Origin: Streptococcus canis | GTDB lineage: Bacteria; Bacillota; Bacilli; Lactobacillales; Streptococcaceae | NCBI RefSeq assembly: GCF_900636575.1 | Contig: NZ_LR134293.1 | Span: 617,001-681,000 of the forward strand | Direction: 5' to 3' | Length of the DNA stretch: 64,000 nucleotides | Shown here: positions 7,776 to 15,903 of the stretch, piece after piece | Numbering within the stretch: position 1 is the first letter of the stretch | How the letters are laid out: every line of letters begins with the position of its first letter | Notes under the pieces: generated by a model | What the model was told of the DNA's origin: nothing | The model's input: the letters and a program-made list of their open reading frames with translations, nothing else | Databases searched by the model: none | Position numbers and translations under genes: made by a program

Positions 7776-7814
7776 GGGGCTGTCTGGCTTTTGCTTAACG
7801 CAAGCCACAGCCCC
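7776..7814 (-). terminator. Terminator of the coupling-protein operon
   Basis: GGGGCTGT..GGCTT and AAGCC..ACAGCCCC form a strong stem just after the stop of the 7821-8426 gene. On the minus strand it is followed by TTTTTATA. Confidence 0.75.
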
Positions 7815-7820
7815 AAGGGA

Positions 7821-8426
7821 TTAACGTTTTTGTCCAGTGAACCACAATTGGTTACGAACTCGAATAGGAGAGGAGAAATAATAGTCTGCGTGTTGGCTGA
7901 CGATTTCTTCTTTTAATTGTGCTTCCATCTCTTTTAGGATTTTTTGCCCTTGTTGGTCTCTAGGCACTTTTAGAAAAATAGTGATGGTATCTTTTCGTAT
8001 ATCTACGATACACTTACGAACAGCTCGGTTAAATCCGTTATGGATTGGGTTGATAGTAGTAACCGTCTGATGTTCAAGATTGCTTATCTTCTGTACTCGT
8101 TCACGCTGAAACAGGAAGTGTCGCAACAGAAAAGTGTGATAGACAGATTGGATATAGTTCCAAAGACTATCTGTTTTCAACCGTTGTATTATTTCTAATC
8201 CAACCAAAAATAAGGCAAGTAGAAGAGAAATAAGTGCAAATCCATGACAAACGGAACTAATGATATCCGTAATACTTTTGACCGTATCTAAATTGACAAA
8301 CGTGATATTTGTTAATTGAACGGAAAGATAATTGAATAACCATCCAAATGCAGAACAGATAGGTGCAAATAGAAATAAATATAGTATGAGATTAAAACTT
8401 CTCATAAAGTAGGTTTTATTGGTCAT
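7821..8426 (-). CDS. Two-helix membrane protein, partner of the coupling ATPase
   Basis: The 201-residue protein has two transmembrane helices (about 10-30 and 60-80, LISLLLALFLVGLEI) and a soluble C-terminal half of mixed alpha/beta composition. Its start overlaps the stop of the FtsK-like gene by 4 bases and a terminator follows its stop, so it is the last gene of the transfer operon. The position and topology fit a membrane anchor or accessory for the TcpA-like ATPase. I recognise no named family, and the role is inference. Confidence 0.7.
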   Translation of the reverse strand: MTNKTYFMRSFNLILYLFLFAPICSAFGWLFNYLSVQLTNITFVNLDTVKSITDIISSVCHGFALISLLLALFLVGLEIIQRLKTDSLWNYIQSVYHTFLLRHFLFQRERVQKISNLEHQTVTTINPIHNGFNRAVRKCIVDIRKDTITIFLKVPRDQQGQKILKEMEAQLKEEIVSQHADYYFSSPIRVRNQLWFTGQKR

Positions 8427-9523
8427 AGAATACCTCGTTTAGTGTAGTAGGTTGGACAGAGTAAGGGCAGAACTTGGTAGGGATGTTCATTATCGATAAC
8501 TTGAATGATACCTGTCCCATGTCCTATTGGAATAACAATACCCTCTGGGTCTAGGTCTGGAAATAAAAATTGAGTAGTTTTCTGATTGATATTTCCAATT
8601 TGCAACAATACGTTTAGCTGTTCCCTCACTGAAATTGGAATAGTATTGTGGTCAAAACGCTGGCTTACCAAAAACAGATGGATTTTGGTAGCACGTCCTA
8701 ATAAGGAAATCTGTGAGAGTAGGGAGAAAAAGGCTTCTTTGATATTCTTATTGACTCCCTCTGATAGAGCGAGGACTTCATCAATAACAATAGTTAGATG
8801 GGTAAATTGATGATTGGGATTATCATACAAGATAGCTTGTCGTTTCTGAATGAGAGTTGCACACTGACTTAATTGTTCATTGACCTGTGAGACAAAATCT
8901 GATTTTGAACGGTTTTCAACAGGGTGTATAACAGCAACGTGATTTTCTCTTGCCCATCGACTTGGGGTATCAAATTTAGGGTCAATGATAATCAAGTCAG
9001 ACATATGCTTTAGTACACTCAAGAAATAAGTGAGAGCGTACGATTTCCCAGAACCTGAATTTCCAGCAATAGCCCAGTGATTAACCTTATCTAAATTGAG
9101 TTCAAAGTACTTCATGATAGGGATTTTCCCCTGTGGCAAGCTAGCTGAAAACTTATCCAAATCTGGAATGACTAAACGTTCTGAAATTCCCTTTTTCCAA
9201 GGGAAAAATAATCCACGCTGAGTGTGTAAGTCATCTGTTTCTAGAGGGACAAAATAGGTAGCGTTTTGTTTTAGAAGCGTATATTGTGGATAAAGTGAAG
9301 CATTGGCAATCAGAAAGATTTTCTTGTACAAGTCATCATCAAGGATATAAGCACATGGTAGACGAGGGACAAAGATAAAGCCGTCTGCTTGAATAACAAT
9401 ATTAAAAGAATTGGTGTAGCTGGTTTCTCCCTGCATTAAAGCCCCCAGAGCCATGTTTAGGCTCTGGAGCAGGTAAGATTGCAGGTAAGATTGGTTCAGC
9501 ACATCACGAGATTGTGAAGTCAT
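8423..9523 (-). CDS. FtsK/HerA-type coupling ATPase (TcpA-like)
   Basis: The 366-residue protein has a P-loop GNSGSGKS at about residues 154-161, a Walker B LTIVIDEV near 247 and a downstream arginine-rich LGRATKIHLFLVSQRFD stretch typical of FtsK/TcpA DNA pumps. It lacks N-terminal membrane helices, unlike cellular FtsK. In Gram-positive IMEs such proteins deliver the relaxase-DNA complex to the conjugation pore of a helper element. It overlaps its upstream neighbour by one base and its downstream membrane partner by four, forming one translation-coupled operon. Confidence 0.85.
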   Translation of the reverse strand: MTSQSRDVLNQSYLQSYLLQSLNMALGALMQGETSYTNSFNIVIQADGFIFVPRLPCAYILDDDLYKKIFLIANASLYPQYTLLKQNATYFVPLETDDLHTQRGLFFPWKKGISERLVIPDLDKFSASLPQGKIPIMKYFELNLDKVNHWAIAGNSGSGKSYALTYFLSVLKHMSDLIIIDPKFDTPSRWARENHVAVIHPVENRSKSDFVSQVNEQLSQCATLIQKRQAILYDNPNHQFTHLTIVIDEVLALSEGVNKNIKEAFFSLLSQISLLGRATKIHLFLVSQRFDHNTIPISVREQLNVLLQIGNINQKTTQFLFPDLDPEGIVIPIGHGTGIIQVIDNEHPYQVLPLLCPTYYTKRGIL

Positions 9524-9843
9524 TACCGAACCTCCTTGATACCATTTGCTTTGAAGTAGATGTTATATTTTACTTCGCAGGCTTGTAGTGTGTCAAATTG
9601 AATCATGGATTGAAAAGCTGGAAGCTCAATCGTTTCTTCAAATTTTACTTGGAAAGGGTCTTGCCCTTCCTGTACAAACCATGCTTTATAAGCTACGATT
9701 TCTCCGGTTGGTTTTCCTTCTTCAAACCGTTGTTGTGGTTCAAGTTCGGTACTAAGTGAGTAAATCGGTTGTTTTTGACTGATAATTTTATCAGCCAATG
9801 TAGTTGTATAACCACCTTTTGTGGTTTTCATTTTAAACGCCAT
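9523..9843 (-). CDS. Small protein of unknown function, first gene of the transfer operon
   Basis: The 106-residue protein is soluble and rich in beta-prone residues and aromatic pairs (VAYKAWFVQEGQDPFQVKFEE). Small genes at the head of coupling-protein operons in Tn916/ICESt-like elements often encode DUF961-type proteins of similar length, but I see no clear signature here. The ATG at 9843 follows AAGGAGGATTTGCCCT. A long leader (about 130 bases) carrying the shared ACTTTGC motif precedes it. Confidence 0.6.
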   Translation of the reverse strand: MAFKMKTTKGGYTTTLADKIISQKQPIYSLSTELEPQQRFEEGKPTGEIVAYKAWFVQEGQDPFQVKFEETIELPAFQSMIQFDTLQACEVKYNIYFKANGIKEVR

Positions 9844-9945
9844 AGGGCAAATCCTCCTTATGAATAAGAGATAGTGTGAATGCGACAGGCTCGGTTTGGG
9901 TCATGAGCTGGACTTTGTTTTTTAGGTTATCTGACCACCTCCTCA

Positions 9946-9980
9946 TTACTAAGGAGAATGAGACAGCTAAACGCAAAGTT
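9946..9980 (-). promoter_or_regulatory. Shared leader motif, copy B (upstream of the transfer operon)
   Basis: Minus-strand ACTTTGC, 16 bases, CTCCTTAGTAAT, identical in both blocks and spacing to copy A at 7641-7676. It lies between the terminator of the sigma-like gene and the transfer operon, exactly where the operon promoter should be. Confidence 0.55.
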
Positions 9981-10013
9981 ATTTGTTGAATTTTTAATTT
10001 TTTTTTACAAAAA

Positions 10014-10036
10014 ATCCAGTGACAGAGACACTGGAT
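10014..10036 (-). terminator. Terminator of the sigma-like gene
   Basis: ATCCAGT..ACTGGAT arms with a T-run on the minus strand, just after the stop codon at 10045. Confidence 0.75.
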
Positions 10037-10044
10037 TTGAGGGA

Positions 10045-10494
10045 TTAGCGGTAAGCTTTTAATAAAGGAGCTAATTTTTTTAGCGCTTTACAATAATGGG
10101 ATTTAACAGTTACATCACTCATTTTCTTATAATGTTCAGTGATATAGCGAGCCGTTTCTTTATAGCTTGAACCTTGTTCCGCTATCATTTCAACAATCTT
10201 ACTGTCAATTTCTGATAGGGATGCTTTAGCTTCACGAATAGCTTGTCTTAACTCCTCTAGGATTAAAGCTTCTTCGGGATTCAAATCAGAACTTGCAATG
10301 ACATCATAACGTACAGACTTTTTGGCATTTTTGCTAGCTATTGTTTCGTCTTTGATTCGTCTATTGTGGTATCGGTCACGACGTTCTGCGTTACTTTGTT
10401 CTTGTTGAAGCAAACGAGTTACTTCATCCCAATTTTTAGCTTTAATAGCTTCTTTGATTTTACGCTCACGACGTTCTTGTACTTTATTACTCAT
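10045..10494 (-). CDS. Sigma-70 region-4-like DNA-binding protein of the rpmG element
   Basis: The start at 10494 (MSNKVQERRERK...) is chosen because AAAGGAGCTC precedes it; a longer frame upstream runs through leader repeats and has no ribosome binding site. The 149-residue protein has a highly charged N-terminus and a C-terminal sigma region-4-like HTH (EALILEELRQAIREAKASL ... SSYKETARYITEHYKKMSDVTVKSHYCKALKKL). Elements of this class often carry such proteins as positive regulators. Its target could be the shared motif in front of the rep and transfer operons. Not ArpU; the match is at the fold level only. Confidence 0.6.
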   Translation of the reverse strand: MSNKVQERRERKIKEAIKAKNWDEVTRLLQQEQSNAERRDRYHNRRIKDETIASKNAKKSVRYDVIASSDLNPEEALILEELRQAIREAKASLSEIDSKIVEMIAEQGSSYKETARYITEHYKKMSDVTVKSHYCKALKKLAPLLKAYR

Positions 10495-10508
10495 AATGAT
10501 GAGCTCCT

Positions 10509-10708
10509 TTCTGTCCTTTGGACAGAAGGAAACAAAATGAGCAAATATTGAACGCTGAGTATACCAAAAGGCACAACAAAGAAACAGCGAAACAATTCTA
10601 TGCAAGACATGACCTTTATCGTCATGTCATCATATTTGTTTCAATCTGTCCTTTGATGGCCATCAATTTGGACTATTAAAATTTATATCAAGAGTTTTTC
10701 TTGATATA
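10509..10708 (-). promoter_or_regulatory. Leader with three inverted repeats upstream of the sigma-like gene
   Basis: 10509-10527 is an 8-3-8 palindrome (TTCTGTCC/GGACAGAA) next to the ribosome binding site. 10606-10628 has GACATGA/TCATGTC arms. 10684-10708 is a perfect 10-5-10 dyad (TATATCAAGA/TCTTGATATA). A half-copy of the first site (TCTGTCCTTTG) recurs near 10646. The density suggests operators or RNA hairpins controlling the regulator gene. Confidence 0.55.
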
Positions 10709-10789
10709 TTCAGTATAAGGCGTAATGTTCTTTTATTTTTTACTTCTTTTTTTACTTCAATAGACTAATTTGTAAAACGAGGCGCAAAA

Positions 10790-10816
10790 AAAGACTAGGC
10801 GATTCACCTAGTCTTT
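10790..10816. terminator. Terminator of the XRE gene
   Basis: Perfect 10-bp arms AAAGACTAGG/CCTAGTCTTT, with a T-run on the minus strand immediately after the stop codon at 10815. Confidence 0.8.
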
Positions 10817-12230
10817 AAAGAGCAAATTTTCGTATCTCCTCTTCACTTAATAATTTAATAAAGGCCTGTTGTACGTTATCTAAAGCGTGAGCCATTGACA
10901 GCAACTCCTTATTTAATTGTTCTTGGAAATAGTATGTTACTTGGGTGTTATTAGTCAATAACCCCACAATATGGCGATTGACGCTTGTATTGTCTAAATT
11001 AATATCATATAGGTCAACTAAATCAATAGGGTCGATTTCGCTTAGTCCTTGAGCTGCAGCTTCTTCAATTCTTTTCTTATCCTCTAGTGAAAATCTTGTT
11101 GGCTCTAATTGAATAGTGTGCCTTTCTTGAATTGGTCTTGTTGCATAAGGGTTGGAAACCCAACTGATAATTTCATCAAAAGTTCTTTCCTCAGTCCTTT
11201 CTATATCATTGGATTGATAAATATTAATGCCTAGATTTGCCAACTCTTCTTTAGAATATTTTTGATATAACTCTGCGATATCCTTACCTTGACTGAGTAA
11301 TTTCATATAGTCCTCATATATCTGTGTGAATTTCACTCCATCTATTTGTTGATCACCAGTCATACTAAACGAATAGGTTGTTCTTCCTTTTTGAGAAATA
11401 ACTAATGGGACGGATGTAAGGTAAGATTTTGGAATATTCTCTTTATACATTCTTTCTAATATATCATTTACCATAAATCCGATATTAAACAAGGGATTTT
11501 CTTTGAGTTTTTTTATTAGATTAGGGATAATTTCTGTCGAAACATTATCATACCACCATTTATTGATGAGAGGATCAATGTTTTCTTGCCTAAATGTTGA
11601 GGGTATGTCATTTCCGCCTAATTCAAATAGGATACCACAGACATTAACTTCAAATGATTTAATTAAATTATCCCCTAACATCAACCAAAGAATATCAAAC
11701 ATTTCTTCAAAATCAATGACAGTCAATTCATTGATGGTACGGGTTCTAAAACTTCTAGCGGGGTTATAACTTTTTCCACCAACCCATACGTCAATGTCAT
11801 CTTTCTTGTGAAAAGTATCCATTTCAGTTTCAGTAGAAATCATAAATCTTTTTCTTTGAATATTGAAATTTGCAAATGTCTTGGCAATACTTAGACAACT
11901 TGATTGGATTGAAATTAAATCATCACTCATGAAAGAATATAGTTTTTCATCTACAGCCTCTAAATCTCTATATAAAATAGAACTGAAAAAATAATGAAAC
12001 AGATTCTCAATAAACTCATCTAACTCTCCAAAAACGATATACGTATAGCTCGAAGCGGTTAGAGCATTTAAATAAACTAACATCGAACTCGTAATTGGTC
12101 GCTTACCACTTTCAACTTGACTAACTTGACCTGCATTGCCTAGTTCGCTTTGTGTAATATTGTATTTTTTTCTTAAATTTTTGATACGAGTAGGTATTTC
12201 TTGTGAATAATTTTCTTCAAAAAATTTCAT
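10815..12230 (-). CDS. Long XRE-family HTH protein of unknown function
   Basis: From the ATG at 12230 (AGGGGGA lies 8 bases upstream; an upstream ATG lacks one) the product has 471 residues. The first 65 form an XRE-type HTH (RIKNLRKKYNITQSELGNAGQVSQVESGKRPIT). The remaining 400 residues are mostly helical with no motif I recognise. It is not an S24 peptidase and has no clear TPR periodicity. It lies alone between the element's mobility genes and cadX. It could be a repressor of the element or a cargo protein such as a defence or regulatory factor. Function not assigned. Confidence 0.6.
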   Translation of the reverse strand: MKFFEENYSQEIPTRIKNLRKKYNITQSELGNAGQVSQVESGKRPITSSMLVYLNALTASSYTYIVFGELDEFIENLFHYFFSSILYRDLEAVDEKLYSFMSDDLISIQSSCLSIAKTFANFNIQRKRFMISTETEMDTFHKKDDIDVWVGGKSYNPARSFRTRTINELTVIDFEEMFDILWLMLGDNLIKSFEVNVCGILFELGGNDIPSTFRQENIDPLINKWWYDNVSTEIIPNLIKKLKENPLFNIGFMVNDILERMYKENIPKSYLTSVPLVISQKGRTTYSFSMTGDQQIDGVKFTQIYEDYMKLLSQGKDIAELYQKYSKEELANLGINIYQSNDIERTEERTFDEIISWVSNPYATRPIQERHTIQLEPTRFSLEDKKRIEEAAAQGLSEIDPIDLVDLYDINLDNTSVNRHIVGLLTNNTQVTYYFQEQLNKELLSMAHALDNVQQAFIKLLSEEEIRKFAL

Positions 12231-12280
12231 ATATAATCCCCCTATAATCATGGAAAAGTAGAAAGTAGTAGAAATAGTTG

Positions 12281-12619
12281 TTATCCTAGTTGATTAAAAA
12301 AATCTCTGATTTCCTCATCTTTTATAAAATAATATATAATTTTCCCCTCTCTTCTAGTGTCCAAGATGTTTTGATTGGCTAGTTTACGAAGATGGTGGGA
12401 GGCAGATGCCATACTGAGATTTAATAAACAGGCTATATCGCAGACACAGAGTTCTTCGACGGCAAGGAGATAAAAGATGATATTTATCTGTTTATTATCG
12501 GTAAATTTTGATAAAATGCGAAGTGATTTTTGGACTTTTTCCTTTTCAAGGTAGTTCGTTGCGGTTGTAACATTTTGTTGATTTATAACATCCACTTGAC
12601 AGATACTATCTTTTTTCAT
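12281..12619 (-). CDS. cadX: ArsR/SmtB-family cadmium-responsive regulator (CadX/CadC type)
   Basis: The start at 12619 follows TAGGAGA. The 112-residue winged-helix repressor has the metal-sensing ELCVCDIACLL motif of CadC/CadX in its alpha-3 region and the recognition helix SMASASHHLRKLANQNIL. An N-terminal Cys (SICQVDV) supplies a third likely ligand. CadC-type proteins leave DNA when Cd, Zn or Pb binds. The gene follows cadD by 11 bases, and a perfect 7-6-7 operator-like dyad lies upstream of cadD, so the pair is probably self-regulated. Confidence 0.9.
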   Translation of the reverse strand: MKKDSICQVDVINQQNVTTATNYLEKEKVQKSLRILSKFTDNKQINIIFYLLAVEELCVCDIACLLNLSMASASHHLRKLANQNILDTRREGKIIYYFIKDEEIRDFFNQLG

Positions 12620-12630
12620 AATTTTTTCTC

Positions 12631-13245
12631 CTAGCCTAACACAGCCCATAGCATGTCAAAGCTGTTGTTTTCAATCAGGATATACATCCCCAATCCTAAA
12701 TAGACAACGGCAATAAACCATCTGCTATATTTTTCCAAAGTTTCTCCAACAGAAGGGACTTGTGCTAATTTTTGTGCAGAAAAAACCAAGAGATAAATCA
12801 TGACTAGAAAAGTAAGTAAAGTCACTATCAAATTCGCTAAATTTAAGGTGGTAAAATATGGGACAAAGACACCAATATTGTCAGCGCCACAACTTGCAAA
12901 AGTAATCATAGCGACTAGAAAAATCAGGTTTTTATTGTCTTTTCGCAAACCATCTTTTGCAATAGCTTCTCCATCAGAATCTCCTAAAAGCAAAACTTTT
13001 AGGCCTAGGAAAATTGGAATCAAACCGAGTAAACCTAAAATCTCTTTACTAGGAATATAATTTAAGACAAATGCAAAAAGCAAACTTAGGAATATTAGAC
13101 TAACAGAGCCTAGAAATTGTCCTAAATAGATGTTAATGATGTCTTTTCTGCTTTTTCTTTTGGCAAAAAATAACATTAGGATAATAAGTAAGTCTACGGC
13201 TGTCCCAGAATACAGGATTATTGAAGTAACAACATTTTGAATCAT
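12631..13245 (-). CDS. cadD: Cadmium resistance transporter CadD
   Basis: The 204-residue integral membrane protein has about six hydrophobic segments and the CadD/LysE-like features: an N-terminal SIILYSGTAVDLLIILMLFF, a central FLVAMITFASCGADNIGVFVPYF segment with the conserved Cys-Gly-x-D-N, and a C-terminal RWFIAVVYLGLGMYI. CadD exports cadmium. I take the ATG at 13245 because GAGG lies 8 bases before it and an earlier ATG has no Shine-Dalgarno. It is cargo at the right end of the IME, next to rpmG. Confidence 0.92.
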   Translation of the reverse strand: MIQNVVTSIILYSGTAVDLLIILMLFFAKRKSRKDIINIYLGQFLGSVSLIFLSLLFAFVLNYIPSKEILGLLGLIPIFLGLKVLLLGDSDGEAIAKDGLRKDNKNLIFLVAMITFASCGADNIGVFVPYFTTLNLANLIVTLLTFLVMIYLLVFSAQKLAQVPSVGETLEKYSRWFIAVVYLGLGMYILIENNSFDMLWAVLG

Positions 13246-13255
13246 AAAATACCTC

Positions 13256-13275
13256 ATTCAAATATATTTTTGAAT
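13256..13275 (-). promoter_or_regulatory. CadX operator candidate
   Basis: Perfect inverted repeat ATTCAAA-TATATT-TTTGAAT, 11 bases upstream of the cadD start. ArsR/SmtB-family CadC operators have this kind of TTCAAA/TTTGAA dyad. Confidence 0.75.
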
Positions 13276-13355
13276 GTATTCTAACATTAAACTTTGTAGA
13301 TGTCAACTTAAAATCCACCAAAATATAGATAAGAAGTTAGTGTACAAATATTAAA

Positions 13356-13386
13356 AAGCCCTGCCATCGAAATGATAGCAGGGCTT
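13356..13386 (-). terminator. Terminator inside the right end of the IME, now serving rpmG
   Basis: AAGCCCTGC/GCAGGGCTT arms followed by a T-run on the minus strand. It lies downstream of rpmG and upstream of cadD, so the element supplies a new terminator for the ribosomal protein operon and insulates its own genes. Confidence 0.75.
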
Positions 13387-13422
13387 AACTTCAATATCCA
13401 GATGATATATTTATCTAAAAAA

Positions 13423-13442
13423 GGTAGAGTAAAAGGTAGAGT
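13423..13442. repeat. Right integrase arm-type sites (paired GGTAGAGT)
   Basis: GGTAGAGT at 13423-13430 and 13435-13442, spaced 4 bases, as in the left pair at 5392-5411. About 95 bp inside the rpmG 3' end. Confidence 0.65.
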
Positions 13443-13536
13443 TTTTATTGATTTGTAGTGCGATATAATGAGTTTCAAAAAATCAAAAATCGCTTAAAAT
13501 CAATATTTTGACGTCTATTGACGTGTACTGAAACCC

Positions 13537-13686
13537 TTACTTAACCTCAGTAAAGATTACGTGTTTACGCAATTTTGGTGAGTATTTTTTTAATTGAAGA
13601 CGGTCTGGAGTGTTACGTTTGTTTTTTGAAGTAAGGTACAAGCGTTCACCAGATTCTTTGTGTTCAAGTGTAATATTTACGCGCAT
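13537..13686 (-). CDS. rpmG: 50S ribosomal protein L33
   Basis: The 49-residue basic protein starts [20 protein letters not shown] and ends FTEVK. Its length and sequence match the Cys-free type of bacterial L33. The ATG follows AAGGGAGATACC. It is the second gene of the rpmF-rpmG pair, 15 bases after rpmF. Its 3' end is the integration site of the cadD-bearing element. The last codons (13537-13559) are part of the att sequence, so the element restores an intact coding end on insertion. Confidence 0.95.
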   Translation of the reverse strand: MRVNITLEHKESGERLYLTSKNKRNTPDRLQLKKYSPKLRKHVIFTEVK

Positions 13687-13701
13687 GGTATCTCCCTTCT
13701 A

Positions 13702-13884
13702 TTATTTAGATTCGTTAGCTTTAGCGATCTTACGTCCTTTGTAGTATCCTTTAAGGGATACACGGTGAGAACGTGAGTAATCTCCAGTAGTCTCGTCGAA
13801 TTGTACAGATGGAGCTGTCAATTTGTAATGCGTACGACGTTTGTTCTTTTTAGCTTTTGACGTGTGACGTGCAGGAACTGCCAT
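13702..13884 (-). CDS. rpmF: 50S ribosomal protein L32
   Basis: The 60-residue protein has the classic L32 start [19 protein letters not shown] and a C-terminal [26 protein letters not shown] ribosome binding site precedes it. It is the first gene of the pair with rpmG and is divergent from hisS. Its leader of about 130 bases contains an AAGGA/TCCTT-type hairpin near 13931-13960 that could be regulatory. Confidence 0.96.
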   Translation of the reverse strand: MAVPARHTSKAKKNKRRTHYKLTAPSVQFDETTGDYSRSHRVSLKGYYKGRKIAKANESK

Positions 13885-14270
13885 TTTTTCTATCCTCCGA
13901 TGTAAACTTTTGAGGGTCTTGTAGTAACGAAGTCAAGGATTAAAAGAATCTTTTCCTTGCTCTTACGTTTTTGCCCCAACTTATTTGTTTTATTGTGTTA
14001 TGGCTTTCGCCAACTTTAATATAGTAACACATCTTTTTTGTAAAGTAAAGTTACTTGACAAAAATTTTAGAAAAAGCTCTGCTATTCTACAAAAAGAGGC
14101 GGAAAAATGTTAGAATAGAAGCAATTATAGAGTAATAGAAAGGGAGAGGGTTGTAGGCTTGTGCCTGTTATCAACACGAGCCAATAAAACTTTAACAAGG
14201 ATTAATTGGCTAGGTGATTCGTTAATGATTGCGCTTATCTGTTGAAGTAAACTCTCTTAGTATGTTGACC
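13885..14270. promoter_or_regulatory. Divergent rpmF / hisS promoter region
   Basis: On the minus strand a TTTACT / TACTAT pair with 17-base spacing (about 14030-14060) could serve rpmF. On the + strand TGTTAGAAT near 14108-14116 is an extended -10 for hisS, giving a leader of about 150 bases. That leader has a GGCTTGTGCC-type short stem, but I see no T-box AGGGTGGNACCGCG motif, so tRNA-His control is not supported. Confidence 0.4.
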
Positions 14271-15551
14271 ATGGCATTTCAAAAACCAAAAGGAACTCAG
14301 GATATTCTTCCTGTTGATGCTGCGAAATGGCAGTATGTGGAATCTGTTGCGCGCGATACGTTTCGCCAATACAACTATGGGGAAATTCGTACCCCTATGT
14401 TTGAACACTACGAGGTAATCTCGCGGTCTGTGGGTGATACGACTGATATTGTGACTAAGGAAATGTATGATTTCTATGATAAAGGCGATCGTCATATCAC
14501 CTTGCGTCCTGAGGGTACAGCTCCTGTGGTTCGTTCTTATGTTGAAAACAAACTGTTTGCCCCAGAAGTTCAAAAACCAGTCAAACTTTACTATATTGGT
14601 TCAATGTTCCGCTATGAACGTCCTCAGGCTGGTCGTTTGCGTGAATTTCACCAAGTTGGGGTAGAATGTTTCGGGGCTGCCAATCCAGCAACAGATGTTG
14701 AAACCATTGCAATGGCCTATCATCTCTTTGAAACATTAGGTATTAAGGATGTCACCCTTCACTTAAACAGTTTGGGAAGCCCTGCGAGTCGTGCTGCCTA
14801 TCGTCAGGCCTTGATTGACTACTTAACACCAATGCGTGACCAATTGTCTAAAGATAGTCAACGTCGTTTGGATGAAAATCCACTGCGCGTACTTGATTCC
14901 AAAGAAAAAGAGGACAAACTAGCCGTTGAAAAGGCCCCTTCTATTTTAGATTATTTAGATGAGGAAAGTCAGGCCCATTTTGAGGCTGTCAAAGATATGC
15001 TTGAAGCCCTTAACATTCCATATGTGATTGACACCAACATGGTGCGCGGCCTTGATTACTATAACCACACCATTTTTGAATTTATCACGTCTGTGGAAGG
15101 CTCTGACTTAACCATTTGTGCGGGCGGACGTTATGATAGTTTGGTAGGTTACTTTGGTGGGCCAGAAACTCCTGGCTTTGGCTTTGGTCTAGGCTTAGAA
15201 CGTCTCTTGATGATTATTGAAAAGCAGGGCATTACCTTACCAATTGAGACAGAGATGGATGTTTACCTTGCTGTGCTGGGTGACGGTGCTAATAGCAAAG
15301 CTTTAGAATTGGTTCAAGCAATTCGCCGTCAAGGGTTTACAGCTGAACGGGATTACCTTGGCCGTAAGATTAAAGCTCAGTTTAAAGCAGCCGACACCTT
15401 TAAAGCAAAACTGATTATCACTTTAGGAGAAAGTGAAGTTGAAGCAGAAAAAGCGGTGATTAAGAATAACCGTAGCCGCCAAGAATTGAAAGCAAGCTTT
15501 GAAGACATTATGACCAACTTTGAAAGCTTATCAGATCAATTGTTATCCTAG
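14271..15551 (+). CDS. hisS: Histidyl-tRNA synthetase
   Basis: The 426-residue class II synthetase charges tRNA-His. It has the HisRS signatures: [11 protein letters not shown] at the start, motif 2 [16 protein letters not shown], the HisA box [13 protein letters not shown] (about 258-270) and the HisB box AGGRYDSLV near 283, with an anticodon-binding domain at the end. I place the start at 14271 by family alignment; none of the possible starts has a convincing Shine-Dalgarno, which is unusual for this neighbourhood. It is followed by its own terminator and then aspS, the usual streptococcal order. Confidence 0.95.
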   Translation: MAFQKPKGTQDILPVDAAKWQYVESVARDTFRQYNYGEIRTPMFEHYEVISRSVGDTTDIVTKEMYDFYDKGDRHITLRPEGTAPVVRSYVENKLFAPEVQKPVKLYYIGSMFRYERPQAGRLREFHQVGVECFGAANPATDVETIAMAYHLFETLGIKDVTLHLNSLGSPASRAAYRQALIDYLTPMRDQLSKDSQRRLDENPLRVLDSKEKEDKLAVEKAPSILDYLDEESQAHFEAVKDMLEALNIPYVIDTNMVRGLDYYNHTIFEFITSVEGSDLTICAGGRYDSLVGYFGGPETPGFGFGLGLERLLMIIEKQGITLPIETEMDVYLAVLGDGANSKALELVQAIRRQGFTAERDYLGRKIKAQFKAADTFKAKLIITLGESEVEAEKAVIKNNRSRQELKASFEDIMTNFESLSDQLLS

Positions 15552-15611
15552 GAAATGTGCGTGACAAGCTAGTGTTTAGGTTTTACTAAAGCTAAGCTGT
15601 AATGAGTAAGT

Positions 15612-15655
15612 AGGTGTGATTTTCCTTCATTAATAAGGGAATCACACCTTTTTGG
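15612..15655 (+). terminator. hisS terminator
   Basis: Perfect arms AGGTGTGATT/AATCACACCT followed by TTTTT. Confidence 0.85.
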
Positions 15656-15903
15656 TTGTCTTGTTTTGATTGGTCTATTTTTTGATTATGTGATAAGTGT
15701 GCGTAACACTAGCAAAATGAGTCAGATGATAATCCTTAACAGCTTAGCCTTCTTTACTATCGGAAAAACTCTTTTTAAATGGGTGGGGTTTTTAATGGCT
15801 TTTTGCTATAATAGTAGGGAATGAATTAATTGATTTTATATAGTGAAAGGAATTGGAAACAAGCAAGCTTTAAAAGGTTCTGTTTGTTCTAGGGATCTTA
15901 TTT
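15656..15903 (+). promoter_or_regulatory. aspS promoter region
   Basis: An extended -10 TGCTATAAT (TATAAT at 15807-15812) lies about 90 bases before the aspS start; the -35 is weak. The rest of this stretch has no gene, T-box or repeat that I can identify. The aspS ATG has no strong ribosome binding site (GGGATCTTATTT). Confidence 0.55.

Noticed and set aside
12800..13060. + strand ORF opposite cadD
   Set aside because: It is the antisense of a well-supported membrane protein and has no leader.
14060..14270. T-box riboswitch in front of hisS
   Set aside because: The conserved AGGGTGGNACCGCG antiterminator motif and a terminator/antiterminator pair are missing.
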